Assembly (NCBI GenBank): GCA_902762565.1
Contig: CACWOS010000009.1
Span: 1-64,000, forward strand
DNA: 64,000 nucleotides
DNA from: an uncultured Prevotellaceae bacterium
GTDB lineage: Bacteria; Bacteroidota; Bacteroidia; Bacteroidales; Bacteroidaceae
Direction: 5' to 3'
Below are positions 23,040 to 31,964 of the stretch, piece after piece. The notes below the pieces were generated by a model, which ran no database searches, was not told the DNA's origin, and saw only the letters and a program-made list of their open reading frames with translations. The position numbers were made by a program, and so were the translations under genes. The number at the start of each line of letters is the position of its first letter. Position 1 is the stretch's first letter.

Positions 23040-24310
23040 CTGACCAGCATGGCAGAAAAAATCATGCCAAATGGCAATTAATCGCATTGTTTTACGTTAT
23101 AATAGTAAATGTGATGTACTGGATGAAGAATCAGTCACGACTAGAAAACATGATTTACTTAGCAGTGTGGGGCGTCTTGTTTCTCGCCCCCCTGTTAAGT
23201 TATTATATGCGTACTGTCAATGACTCAACGATTACCTTCGACTGGATGGAAATGATGATAGTGTGGAAGCAGTTTGCCATATTTCTGCTACTCTTTGTCA
23301 TCCACAACTTCCTGCTGGCTCCGCTGTTGATACATCAGCACAAACGTCTGCTCTACTTTAGTATTGTGGGAGTCATCCTCGTAGGATTTACGCTCTATCA
23401 ATGTAATCATCGTCCCAAGCATTTGGGTGAGAAACATCGTATGGAGAAGTTCGACAAGCGTCCTATGAAACCTCACGACGCTCCCCCATTCATGGATGGC
23501 GAACGGCCATTCACGGATGAAGGACAGCCATTTATGGATGAAGGACACCGCCCTCCGGAATTCGACGATGAGCACAGGCCCGACAGACAGATGCACAAAC
23601 ACGTTCCGCCTGCAATCATTGGCGAACACGACATCATAGTCATCGTCTTACTTCTGCTGATGTTCGGCGCCAATCTAGGCTTCAAAGGCTATTTCAAAAG
23701 CCGTGATGACCGCAAACGTCTGCTGGCATTGGAGAAGGAGAATCTGGAACAGCAGTTGGAATATCTGAGGTATCAGATTAATCCACATTTCTTCATGAAC
23801 ACGCTGAACAACATCCACGCACTGGTAGATATCGACCCTGAGAAAGCAAAGGATACAATACTGGAACTGTCGAAGATGATGCGTTTTGTATTGTACGAAG
23901 GTGACAAGAAGGGCGTTCCACTTACCAAAGAGTTCGAATTCATCCGTAACTACATCAAATTAATGAAGTTACGCTATACCAATAAGGTAAAGATACAGGT
24001 CGACCTACCTCAGGATGTACCTGTTCGACAGATACCACCTCTGATGCTTATCACCTTTATTGAGAATGCCTTCAAGCATGGCATCTCATATCAGCACGAG
24101 TCGTTTATCGATATCAAAGTGGAAATCAGCGATAAACTCCTCTTCACATGCCGCAACTCCAAGGCAGAAATGCCTAATCAGGAAAAAGGTGGCGTAGGAC
24201 TGCAAAACGTAACAAAACGATTAAACCTGCTCTATGGCAACAACTATACACTAGATATACAAGACGCTTCTGACGTCTATAATGTTAAACTTGAAATACC
24301 ACTGACATGA
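23033..24310 (+). CDS. LytS-like sensor histidine kinase
   Basis: The protein has several membrane helices (about 15-33, 41-59, 81-100, 105-122, 201-218), an extracytoplasmic loop (about 124-199) rich in His, Asp, Glu and Pro with repeated PFMDEG/PFTDEG units, then the His_kinase core QINPHFFMNTLNNIHAL (H252) and an ATPase end IENAFKHGISY. It would phosphorylate the LytTR regulator encoded next, overlapping by four bases. The start is uncertain: the best in-frame option is TTG at 23033; the first ATG is at 23114 and would shorten the first membrane helix. The loop composition suggests metal or cationic ligand sensing, inferred. Confidence 0.88.
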   Translation: MVTDQHGRKNHAKWQLIALFYVIIVNVMYWMKNQSRLENMIYLAVWGVLFLAPLLSYYMRTVNDSTITFDWMEMMIVWKQFAIFLLLFVIHNFLLAPLLIHQHKRLLYFSIVGVILVGFTLYQCNHRPKHLGEKHRMEKFDKRPMKPHDAPPFMDGERPFTDEGQPFMDEGHRPPEFDDEHRPDRQMHKHVPPAIIGEHDIIVIVLLLLMFGANLGFKGYFKSRDDRKRLLALEKENLEQQLEYLRYQINPHFFMNTLNNIHALVDIDPEKAKDTILELSKMMRFVLYEGDKKGVPLTKEFEFIRNYIKLMKLRYTNKVKIQVDLPQDVPVRQIPPLMLITFIENAFKHGISYQHESFIDIKVEISDKLLFTCRNSKAEMPNQEKGGVGLQNVTKRLNLLYGNNYTLDIQDASDVYNVKLEIPLT

Positions 24311-25062
24311 TTAGAGTATTGGCCATTGACGATGAGCCGTTGGCACTCCAACAGATCGTTGCATATATTAACAAAATTCCATTTCTGGAGTTGGCAGCCC
24401 AATGCCAGAGTGCTTTGGAGGCCAAGGCCTTTTTAGAGCAGGACACGGTGGATGCCATCTTCTGCGACATCAACATGCCCGACCTTAACGGTATGGATTT
24501 CATCAAGTCACTCGCTGTGCCGCCCCTCGTCGTCTTCACCACAGCGTATTCGGAATATGCCGTTGAAGGCTTCCGCGTCAATGCCGTCGACTACCTGCTG
24601 AAGCCCTTTGGTCTGCAGGACTTCCAACGAGCAGCCAATCGCCTGAAGGAGCGCTTGGAAGGTAGCGCCTCAACAGGTGATGCTCTAGCAGGCGCCCCTG
24701 TGGTCGGCAGTCCTATAGCCAGCGGCATTGCTGACGACACGATCTTCCTCAAGACTGAATACCGCATCGTCAAGGTCTCGATTCCTGACATCTGCTACAT
24801 CGAAGCCATGAGTGAGTACCTAAAGGTATGGCTCGAAGGTGAGAAGAAGCCCATCGTCACCCTGCTGTCCATGAAGAAGATAGAGGAACATCTGCCAGAC
24901 TATTTTATGCGCATTCATCGCTCATATATCGTCAACCTTACTAAGATTCAGGAGGTTAATAAGAACCGCATTATCATGGATCAGGACACCTACCTGCCTA
25001 TTGGCGACATGTACAAAGAAACGTTCCAAGCGTATTTAGACACAAAATTCCTTGGCAAATAA
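24307..25062 (+). CDS. LytTR-family response regulator
   Basis: The 251-residue protein has a receiver domain (MIRVLAIDDEPLAL; phosphorylatable Asp in FCDINMPDLNGMDF; FTTAYSEYAV; conserved Lys in DYLLKPF) and a C-terminal LytTR DNA-binding domain (LKTEYRIVKVSIPDICYIEA and HLPDYFMRIHRSYIVN). It overlaps the kinase gene and is the cognate regulator. A Gly/Ala-rich linker at about 118-135 joins the domains. Confidence 0.95.
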   Translation: MIRVLAIDDEPLALQQIVAYINKIPFLELAAQCQSALEAKAFLEQDTVDAIFCDINMPDLNGMDFIKSLAVPPLVVFTTAYSEYAVEGFRVNAVDYLLKPFGLQDFQRAANRLKERLEGSASTGDALAGAPVVGSPIASGIADDTIFLKTEYRIVKVSIPDICYIEAMSEYLKVWLEGEKKPIVTLLSMKKIEEHLPDYFMRIHRSYIVNLTKIQEVNKNRIIMDQDTYLPIGDMYKETFQAYLDTKFLGK

Positions 25063-25074
25063 ACAAATTCTTCT

Positions 25075-25082
25075 TACCTTTG
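25075..25082 (+). promoter_or_regulatory. -7 box TACCTTTG upstream of purD
   Basis: Consensus box 36 bases before the purD ATG at 25119. Confidence 0.6.
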
Positions 25083-25118
25083 CAGTCGCAAAGCGAAACA
25101 AGTAACACATAAGAAGAT

Positions 25119-26405
25119 ATGAAAATACTACTGTTGGGCAGTGGCGGACGTGAGCACGCACTGGCTTGGAAGATTGCTCAGAGTGAGAAATGTGAGAAAC
25201 TGTACATCGCCCCAGGCAATGCGGGTACAGCCAATTGTGGCACGAACATTCCAATGAAAGCCGACGACTTCGAGGTCATTAAGCAATTTGTCGTGGCCGA
25301 AGAGATTGACATGGTTGTGGTAGGTCCTGAAGACCCGTTGGTAAAAGGCATCTACGACGACATGAAAGCAGACGAGCGCACCAAAAATGTGCCAGTTATT
25401 GGTCCTTCGAAGGCTGGTGCCGTACTGGAAGGCTCCAAGGATTTTGCCAAGAGTTTCATGATGCGCCACCATATTCCCACAGCACGCTATCAGACTTTTG
25501 ACGGCGAACATCTTCTAGAAGGTCTAAAATTTCTAGAAACTCTAGAGGCGCCCTATGTCCTCAAAGCCGATGGTCTCTGCGCAGGTAAGGGCGTACTCAT
25601 CCTCCCCACCCTGGACGAAGCCAAGAAAGAGTTGAAAGAAATGCTTGGCGGTATGTTCGGTAACGCTTCTGCACAGGTAGTCATCGAGGAATTCATGAGC
25701 GGCATCGAGTGTTCGGTATTCGTACTCACCGATGGTAAGAACTACAAAATTCTGCCTGAGGCCAAGGACTACAAACGCATCGGCGAGCACGACACAGGTC
25801 TGAACACAGGTGGTATGGGTAGCGTTTCTCCTGTACCTTTTGCCACCAAGGAGTGGATGCAGAAGGTGGAAGATCGTATTATCCGTCCAACAGTAGAGGG
25901 ATTGGCCGCTGATGGCATTGATTACAAAGGCTTCATCTTCTTTGGGCTGATTAACAGGACAAACACACCTAATGGAGAGGCTGAGCCCTACGTCATCGAA
26001 TACAATTGCCGTATGGGTGACCCTGAGACGGAGAGCGTCATGCTGCGTCTGAAGAGTGACATCGTCGACTTGTTTGAGGGTGTGGCCGAGGGCAATCTCA
26101 ACCAGCGAAGCATTGAGTTTGACGAACGTGCTGCAGTTTGCGTCATGCTGGTATCTGGTGGTTATCCCCAAGCATACAAGAAGGGCTACCCCATCACAGG
26201 CATCGAGGATGTTGAGGGCAGCATCGTCTTCCACGCAGGTACAGCTCTGAAGGATGGCGAAGTCGTGACCAATGGTGGTCGTGTCATTGCCGTTTCTTCT
26301 TATGGCAAGGACAAGGCCGAAGCCCTGCAGAAGTCGTTCGAAGAGGCTCAAAAGATACAGTTTACCGATAAGTATTTCCGTCGCGACATCGGAGCAGACT
26401 TATAA
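25119..26405 (+). CDS. purD: Phosphoribosylamine-glycine ligase
   Basis: The 428-residue ATP-grasp enzyme starts [20 protein letters not shown] and contains [55 protein letters not shown] and [13 protein letters not shown] plus a [15 protein letters not shown]-terminal motif. It makes glycinamide ribonucleotide in purine synthesis. Residues about 132-142 are encoded by a stretch with several TCTAGA words (25512-25548). Length is normal. Confidence 0.97.
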   Translation: MKILLLGSGGREHALAWKIAQSEKCEKLYIAPGNAGTANCGTNIPMKADDFEVIKQFVVAEEIDMVVVGPEDPLVKGIYDDMKADERTKNVPVIGPSKAGAVLEGSKDFAKSFMMRHHIPTARYQTFDGEHLLEGLKFLETLEAPYVLKADGLCAGKGVLILPTLDEAKKELKEMLGGMFGNASAQVVIEEFMSGIECSVFVLTDGKNYKILPEAKDYKRIGEHDTGLNTGGMGSVSPVPFATKEWMQKVEDRIIRPTVEGLAADGIDYKGFIFFGLINRTNTPNGEAEPYVIEYNCRMGDPETESVMLRLKSDIVDLFEGVAEGNLNQRSIEFDERAAVCVMLVSGGYPQAYKKGYPITGIEDVEGSIVFHAGTALKDGEVVTNGGRVIAVSSYGKDKAEALQKSFEEAQKIQFTDKYFRRDIGADL

Positions 26406-26421
26406 GAGATAAGAGGTAAAA

Positions 26422-27360
26422 GTGAGAAAACTGATTCAGAATATTGTTGCAGGCAGCAGATTGACATTGCCCATAACCATTGTCTACGCGGTGTGTATAT
26501 GGCTGTCATGCGGTCTGATAACTCAAAATCTGTGGCTACAGTTTGGTTGTTTTGCTGTCACCAGCTATTTGATGATGGTGCTCAACAATCAGAACGCTCT
26601 GATTCGTATTTTCTCGCGTCTGGTGAGTTGCGCCTTCCTCGTATTATCATGCGCGGCATGTTTCCTGATGCCAAGCACTCGCGAAGGCATCATGCAGATG
26701 TTCTTAGTAGGCGCCTATTTGTTGCTGTTCCAAGGTTATCAGAGACGAGACGCAGCAGGCATCATATACTATAGTTTCCTGATGTTTGGATTTGCGAGCC
26801 TTGTCTGTCCGCACATCCTATATTTCATACCATTACTATGGCTTCTGATGGCAACCAATCTGCTAGCCATATCGTGGCGTACATGGACGGCATCGCTATT
26901 AGGACTGCTAACGCCCTACTGGTTTATACTTGCTTGGGTGTTATATCAGCAAGACTTCTCACTCATCACTTCTCATTTTTCGCCACTCTTCGACTTCCAG
27001 TTCCCCATCCGCTATGAGAGACTTGGCATAAACGTCCTGTTGACATGGGGACTGCTGGCGATATGCGCCGTAACAGGCATCGTCCACCTTATACGTAAAA
27101 ACGGCTACGACAGCATCCGCATCCGCTTGCTGTACGGAATCTTTATCTGGATGGATCTATTTGCTTTCGCTCTCATGTTCTTTCAGCCACAACACTACAA
27201 CATGCTGTTGAGAGTGATAATTATCAACACGTCGCCGTTGATAGCCCATTTCTTGGCGCTGACATCTACCAAGATTACTAATGTGGCATTCTATGTCCTC
27301 ACAGGCCTCATACTGATTATCACAGCCTTTAACGTATGGAGTATATTATTTCCCTTCTAA
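26422..27360 (+). CDS. Multi-pass membrane protein
   Basis: A 312-residue protein with about nine hydrophobic segments spread over the sequence; it starts with GTG at 26422 (MRKLIQNIVAGSRLTLPITI). It overlaps the next gene by 25 bp. The family is an uncharacterised Bacteroidota type (DUF6427-like); no catalytic motif is visible. Its place after purD may be conserved, suggesting an envelope or transport role, but this is not determined. Confidence 0.7.
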   Translation: MRKLIQNIVAGSRLTLPITIVYAVCIWLSCGLITQNLWLQFGCFAVTSYLMMVLNNQNALIRIFSRLVSCAFLVLSCAACFLMPSTREGIMQMFLVGAYLLLFQGYQRRDAAGIIYYSFLMFGFASLVCPHILYFIPLLWLLMATNLLAISWRTWTASLLGLLTPYWFILAWVLYQQDFSLITSHFSPLFDFQFPIRYERLGINVLLTWGLLAICAVTGIVHLIRKNGYDSIRIRLLYGIFIWMDLFAFALMFFQPQHYNMLLRVIIINTSPLIAHFLALTSTKITNVAFYVLTGLILIITAFNVWSILFPF

Positions 27361-27791
27361 TAAGCTATGGCTATTGGGGCATGCTGATAACAGCATTCGT
27401 GGCAGGTTCCTTCTTTCCGTTCAGCAGTGAAGCCGTGATGACAGGTCTGCTAGCAGCGGGACTCGACCCATGGGGACTCATCATCTATGGCACCATTGGC
27501 AATGTGGCTGGCGGAATGTTCAACTACTTCGTAGGACGCATGGGCAAATTAGAATGGATTGAGAAGTACTTACACGTCAAACAGAAAGATCTTGACCGTG
27601 CCACACGGTTTATGGCTGGACGTGGAGCGTGGATGGGCTTTTTTGCCTTTGTACCTATCTTAGGTTCAGCAATAACGATAGTGCTGGGACTGATGCGAGC
27701 CAACATTCCCATCTCGCTCACCAGCATTTCAATAGGAAAGTTCCTGCGCTATGTAGTACTTATCTATAGTGCAAACCTCTTTATTGGTTAA
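27336..27791 (+). CDS. YqaA/DedA-like membrane protein
   Basis: The 151-residue protein has about four membrane segments and the motif AFVAGSFFPFSSEAVMTGLL, then IGNVAGGMFNYFVGRMGK and GRGAWMGFFAFVPILGSAITIVLG. This matches the SNARE-associated/DedA fold in the short YqaA family, thought to act in membrane lipid handling. It overlaps the previous gene, implying coupling. Confidence 0.8.
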   Translation: MEYIISLLISYGYWGMLITAFVAGSFFPFSSEAVMTGLLAAGLDPWGLIIYGTIGNVAGGMFNYFVGRMGKLEWIEKYLHVKQKDLDRATRFMAGRGAWMGFFAFVPILGSAITIVLGLMRANIPISLTSISIGKFLRYVVLIYSANLFIG

Positions 27792-27796
27792 AAAAA

Positions 27797-27831
27797 CTCA
27801 ATTCTCAATTCTCAATTCTCAATTCTCAATT
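27797..27831. repeat. Heptamer tandem repeat (CTCAATT x5)
   Basis: Five exact copies of CTCAATT between the YqaA-like gene and the promoter of the next gene. Related TCAACTC and TTAAGAG words recur at 16368 and 63905. Confidence 0.9.
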
Positions 27832-27839
27832 AATAGTAG

Positions 27840-27847
27840 TACCTTTG
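27840..27847 (+). promoter_or_regulatory. -7 box TACCTTTG
   Basis: Consensus box 24 bases upstream of the ATG at 27872. Confidence 0.6.
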
Positions 27848-27871
27848 CAAGATAATTCATAAACAACGACA

Positions 27872-30800
27872 ATGAAACAATTCAGACTTGTAGACAATAT
27901 ATTTGGTTGGTTGGCCTTTGCCATTGCTGCCTTCGTATATTGCTCTACCATCGAACCGACAGCCTCGTTCTGGGACTGTCCTGAGTTTATTTCTACAGGT
28001 TACAAACTCGAGATTGGTCACCCACCTGGTGCACCGTTCTTCATGCTGACAGCCAATCTTTTCTCGCAGTTTGCCAGCGACGCTACACAAGTAGCCCGTA
28101 TGGTGAATACGATGAGTGCGCTCCTTTCTGCCGCCACCATCTTGTTCCTATTCTGGACTATCTCGCATCTGGTACGCCGATTGCTCATCAAGCCCGAAGA
28201 CTTCCGAAAAGCTACCACGCTGGCCGACCTCTCATGGTATAAACTTATTGCTATCGAGGCCTCTGCATTGGTGGGTGCACTCATCTACACCTTCAGCGAC
28301 ACTTTCTGGTTCTCGGCTGTCGAGGGTGAGGTTTACGCCTATTCATCAGCCTTTACGGCAGTGGTATTCTGGCTGATTCTGAAATGGGAAGACCAAGCAG
28401 ACCAGCCTCATGCCGACCGTTGGTTAGTATTAATCATGTATATGACGGGCCTCTCAATTGGCGTTCACCTGTTGAACCTGCTTTGTCTGCCCGCCATCGT
28501 ACTCGTTTACTATTATAAGAAATTCCCTACCGACGACCCAAAACGCGATCTGAGGGGCTCACTCATAGCCCTGTTTATCTCAGTGGTTATACTGGCTGCC
28601 GTACTCTATGGTGTCGTTCCTGGCATCGTACAAGTTGGAGGTTGGTTCGAACTGTTGTTCGTCAACACTCTCGGCTGCCCATTCAATACGGGTGAGATTG
28701 TCTACATTTTCCTGCTCATCGGCATTACCGTTTGGGCTATTCGCGAGACCTATCAGAACACGAACGAGAAGCGCCAGAACATAGCCTTCTTGCTGGCTGT
28801 TGCCATGTTGGGTATTCCTTTCTACGGCCACGGCTGGTTATCAGTTATCATAGGTATCGTGGTACTGGCCATCATGTGGTTTATTCTTCAGTACAAGGTA
28901 ACTGCCAAAGGCCAAAAGCCAAAAGCTTTGGTAACGGCTCGCATCAAGAACACATCGTTGCTCTGCATGTTGATGCTGATGATTGGCTACTCGACATACG
29001 CTCTTATCGTCATCCGTTCGGCTGCCAATCCCCCAATGGACCAGAACTCACCTGAGGATATCTTCACACTGGGCGAATATCTGGGTCGTGAACAGTATGG
29101 ACAGCGTCCCTTGTTCTATGGACAGGCTTACACCTCGCAGGTAGCGTTGGAGAAAGACGGTGAATACTGCAAACCCGTCATGACCAAGGGTGATCCCGTA
29201 TGGCAGCGTAAGGAGAAGGCTTCACCAGACGAAAAGGATGAATACTTCGTGGTTCGCACCAAGGACGAATACAAATACGCCCAAAACATGCTGTTCCCCC
29301 GTATGTACAGCTCTGCCCACCGCAGCAACTATGAAAGCTGGATGGGGGAAATCAGTGGTCATGAGGAAATGTATGACCGCTGTGGCGAGATGGTAAGCGT
29401 AAAGGTACCCTCACAATTCGAAAACCTGCGTTTCTTTATCTCCTATCAGTGTAACTTCATGTACTGGCGTTATTTTATGTGGAACTTTGCCGGACGTCAA
29501 AACGACTTGCAGGGCAATGGCGAACTGGAGAAAGGCAACTGGATTACTGGTTTCGACTGGTTCGACAACTGGCGTTTAGGTGACCAGAACAAGTTACCAG
29601 ACGAGTTGAGAGAGAACAAGGGGCATAACGTTTTCTATTGTCTGCCCCTTATCCTTGGACTCATCGGACTCTTCTGGCAGTCACTAGCCAAACATTTCAA
29701 CAATGCCAAAGACCAGACTGGTATCCGACAGTTCTGGGTAGTGTTCTTCCTCTTCTTCATGACGGGTCTGGCCATCGTCATCTATCTGAACCAGACACCT
29801 TCACAGCCTCGTGAGCGCGACTATGCATACGCAGGTTCGTTCTATGCTTTCGCTATCTGGTGCGGCATTGGTGTAGTGGCTATCATCGAAATGCTGAAAC
29901 AGTATTTGAAAAAGGTCAATCCGACAATTATAGCAACTATAGTAACTATAGCTACTATATTCGTCCCCATTCAGATGGCATCACAGACTTGGGACGACCA
30001 CGATCGTTCTGACCGTTACACCTGTCGTGACTTCGGACAAAACTATCTCATGACATTGCAAGACGAGGGCAACCCCATTATCTTTACCAATGGTGACAAC
30101 GACACCTTCCCCTTGTGGTATAATCAGGATGTAGAAGGCGTGCGTACCGATGCCCGTGTATGCAATCTGAGCTATCTGCAAACTGACTGGTATATTGACC
30201 AGATGCGACGTCCAGCCTACGATTCTCCCTCTGTGCCTATTACATGGGAACGTATAGAATATTGTGCAGGTACTAATGAATATGTACGCGTGGAACCCAA
30301 CATGAAGCAAGCTGTCCTCGATTTATACAAGCAAAATCCACAGCAGGCTCGCGAACAATTCGGCGAAGAGCCCTTCGAGTTGAAGAATGTACTGAAAAAC
30401 TGGGTTCGTTCCAAGAATCCGGAATTGCACATGATTCCAACTGACACGCTTTATATGACTATCGACAAGGAGGCCGTACGCAAGAGTGGCATGATGATGG
30501 CTACCGACTCTATCCCTGACAAGATGGTTATCTCGCTGAAGGATAAGAGCGCGCTCTACAAAGGCGACATCATGATTCTTGAAATGCTGACTCAGTGCAA
30601 CTGGACGCGTCCCATCTATGTGGCTGTCAGCGTAGGCGATGATAACTATATCAACCTTGGCAATAATACTATTACCGAAGGTTTGGCCTATCGTATCACG
30701 CCGTTCACTACCAGCAATGGCGGTCGTCCTATCGAAGGCGCTAAGAATTTCGATACTAAGCGTACTTACGACAATGTCATGCACCGTTTCAAGTTTGGTG

Positions 30801-31276
30801 GTCTTGAGAAACCCAATCTCTATCTCGACGAAACAGTGATGCGCATGTGCTATACACATCGTCGCATTATGGCCAAGTTGGCTGTCGAGCTCATCAACGA
30901 AGGCAAGGACAAGGAGGCTCGTGAGGTATTGGCTTTCACAGCTAAGAAGTTGCCGACCTACAATATTCCTCACAACTATTCTTCTGGTTCTCTAGATATG
31001 GCTCGTGCTTGGGCTGCCCTTGGTGAGAAGAAACAGGCTTTGGAGATAATCAAGTCCTTGTGGAAAAATTCTGCCCAGTATATGTTCTATTACAACTCGC
31101 TCGAAGGCTTCCGTTTTAAGTCGGCAGAGAATGATGCCATCATGCATTTCTACATCCTCCAGCAGTTAGCAAGCTTGTCTCAGAATCTCGATAAGACATG
31201 GACTGAAGCCCGCATGTTAGAACTTAGCGCGTTAGTCAAGCAATTCGAGGACAAGGGTGGCAATCTAGGATATTAA
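27872..31276 (+). CDS. DUF2723 membrane glycosyltransferase-like protein
   Basis: The 1134-residue protein starts with a membrane segment and carries the DUF2723 motifs in its first 230 residues: YCSTIEPTASFWDCPEFI, LEIGHPPGAPFFML, ANLFSQF and VEGEVYAYSSAFTA. This family is related to GT-C membrane glycosyltransferases and is found mainly in Bacteroidota; a role in protein or lipid O-glycosylation is plausible from family knowledge. About ten membrane helices occupy the first two thirds, and a C-terminal helical, TPR-like part follows. It has its own promoter. Confidence 0.85.
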   Translation: MKQFRLVDNIFGWLAFAIAAFVYCSTIEPTASFWDCPEFISTGYKLEIGHPPGAPFFMLTANLFSQFASDATQVARMVNTMSALLSAATILFLFWTISHLVRRLLIKPEDFRKATTLADLSWYKLIAIEASALVGALIYTFSDTFWFSAVEGEVYAYSSAFTAVVFWLILKWEDQADQPHADRWLVLIMYMTGLSIGVHLLNLLCLPAIVLVYYYKKFPTDDPKRDLRGSLIALFISVVILAAVLYGVVPGIVQVGGWFELLFVNTLGCPFNTGEIVYIFLLIGITVWAIRETYQNTNEKRQNIAFLLAVAMLGIPFYGHGWLSVIIGIVVLAIMWFILQYKVTAKGQKPKALVTARIKNTSLLCMLMLMIGYSTYALIVIRSAANPPMDQNSPEDIFTLGEYLGREQYGQRPLFYGQAYTSQVALEKDGEYCKPVMTKGDPVWQRKEKASPDEKDEYFVVRTKDEYKYAQNMLFPRMYSSAHRSNYESWMGEISGHEEMYDRCGEMVSVKVPSQFENLRFFISYQCNFMYWRYFMWNFAGRQNDLQGNGELEKGNWITGFDWFDNWRLGDQNKLPDELRENKGHNVFYCLPLILGLIGLFWQSLAKHFNNAKDQTGIRQFWVVFFLFFMTGLAIVIYLNQTPSQPRERDYAYAGSFYAFAIWCGIGVVAIIEMLKQYLKKVNPTIIATIVTIATIFVPIQMASQTWDDHDRSDRYTCRDFGQNYLMTLQDEGNPIIFTNGDNDTFPLWYNQDVEGVRTDARVCNLSYLQTDWYIDQMRRPAYDSPSVPITWERIEYCAGTNEYVRVEPNMKQAVLDLYKQNPQQAREQFGEEPFELKNVLKNWVRSKNPELHMIPTDTLYMTIDKEAVRKSGMMMATDSIPDKMVISLKDKSALYKGDIMILEMLTQCNWTRPIYVAVSVGDDNYINLGNNTITEGLAYRITPFTTSNGGRPIEGAKNFDTKRTYDNVMHRFKFGGLEKPNLYLDETVMRMCYTHRRIMAKLAVELINEGKDKEAREVLAFTAKKLPTYNIPHNYSSGSLDMARAWAALGEKKQALEIIKSLWKNSAQYMFYYNSLEGFRFKSAENDAIMHFYILQQLASLSQNLDKTWTEARMLELSALVKQFEDKGGNLGY

Positions 31277-31308
31277 AAAGACAGAAGAAATTAGAAAGAG
31301 TTAATATA

Positions 31309-31920
31309 ATGTTTATTGAGCAACCCTCCAAGTGGTTACGCTGGCTCTACCCAAAGGCACTGTGGCGTATGGACCCTAATGACAGGTCGGTATATCTGAC
31401 CTTTGATGATGGTCCTATACCTGAGGCTACGCCATACATCCTCAATGTGTTGGCACAATACGGTGTAAAGGCTACATTCTTCATGGTAGGCGACAATGTT
31501 CGTAAATATCCTGAACTCTACCAGCGCGTAGTCAGTGAGGGACACCGCATTGGCAACCACACGCACAACCATATAGGAGGTTTCCGTCATAGCATCAAGG
31601 AGTACAGCTACAATGTGGAGAAAGCTAACGCCTATCTGCATACTGACCTTGTACGTCCGCCACACGGATGGATGCGCTTGGCTCAATACGCTTGGCTTTC
31701 ACGCAAATTCCGTATCGTGATGTGGGATTTGGTGACACGCGACTATTCTAAATGGATGACTGCCGATGACGTGTTGGAGAACGTGAAGCGTTATGCACGC
31801 AACGGTTCTATCATAACCTTCCACGACTCACTGAAGAGCATCGACAAATTACGAACCGCTCTACCCGCCTCTATCGGCTGGTTACAACAGCAGGGATACA
31901 AGTTCAAGACGTTCGAATAA
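31309..31920 (+). CDS. Polysaccharide deacetylase (NodB-like)
   Basis: The 203-residue protein contains the NodB marks YLTFDDGPIPEATPYIL, KATFFMVGDNVRK, HRIGNHTHNHIG, VRPPHGW and ITFHDSLKS. It would remove acetyl groups from cell-wall or capsule sugars; no signal peptide is obvious, so location is unclear. It follows the DUF2723 gene by 32 bases and is probably cotranscribed. Confidence 0.92.
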   Translation: MFIEQPSKWLRWLYPKALWRMDPNDRSVYLTFDDGPIPEATPYILNVLAQYGVKATFFMVGDNVRKYPELYQRVVSEGHRIGNHTHNHIGGFRHSIKEYSYNVEKANAYLHTDLVRPPHGWMRLAQYAWLSRKFRIVMWDLVTRDYSKWMTADDVLENVKRYARNGSIITFHDSLKSIDKLRTALPASIGWLQQQGYKFKTFE

Positions 31921-31956
31921 AAATGAAATGAGGATGTTAACATCCTCATTTCATTT
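31921..31956. terminator. Perfect 36-bp palindrome, bidirectional terminator
   Basis: The 18 bases from 31921 (beginning AAATGAAATGAGGATG) are exactly complementary to the 18 bases ending at 31956. A- and T-rich flanks allow it to stop both the plus-strand deacetylase transcript and the convergent DUF5107 transcript. Confidence 0.85.
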
Positions 31957-31964
31957 TCCATCAA

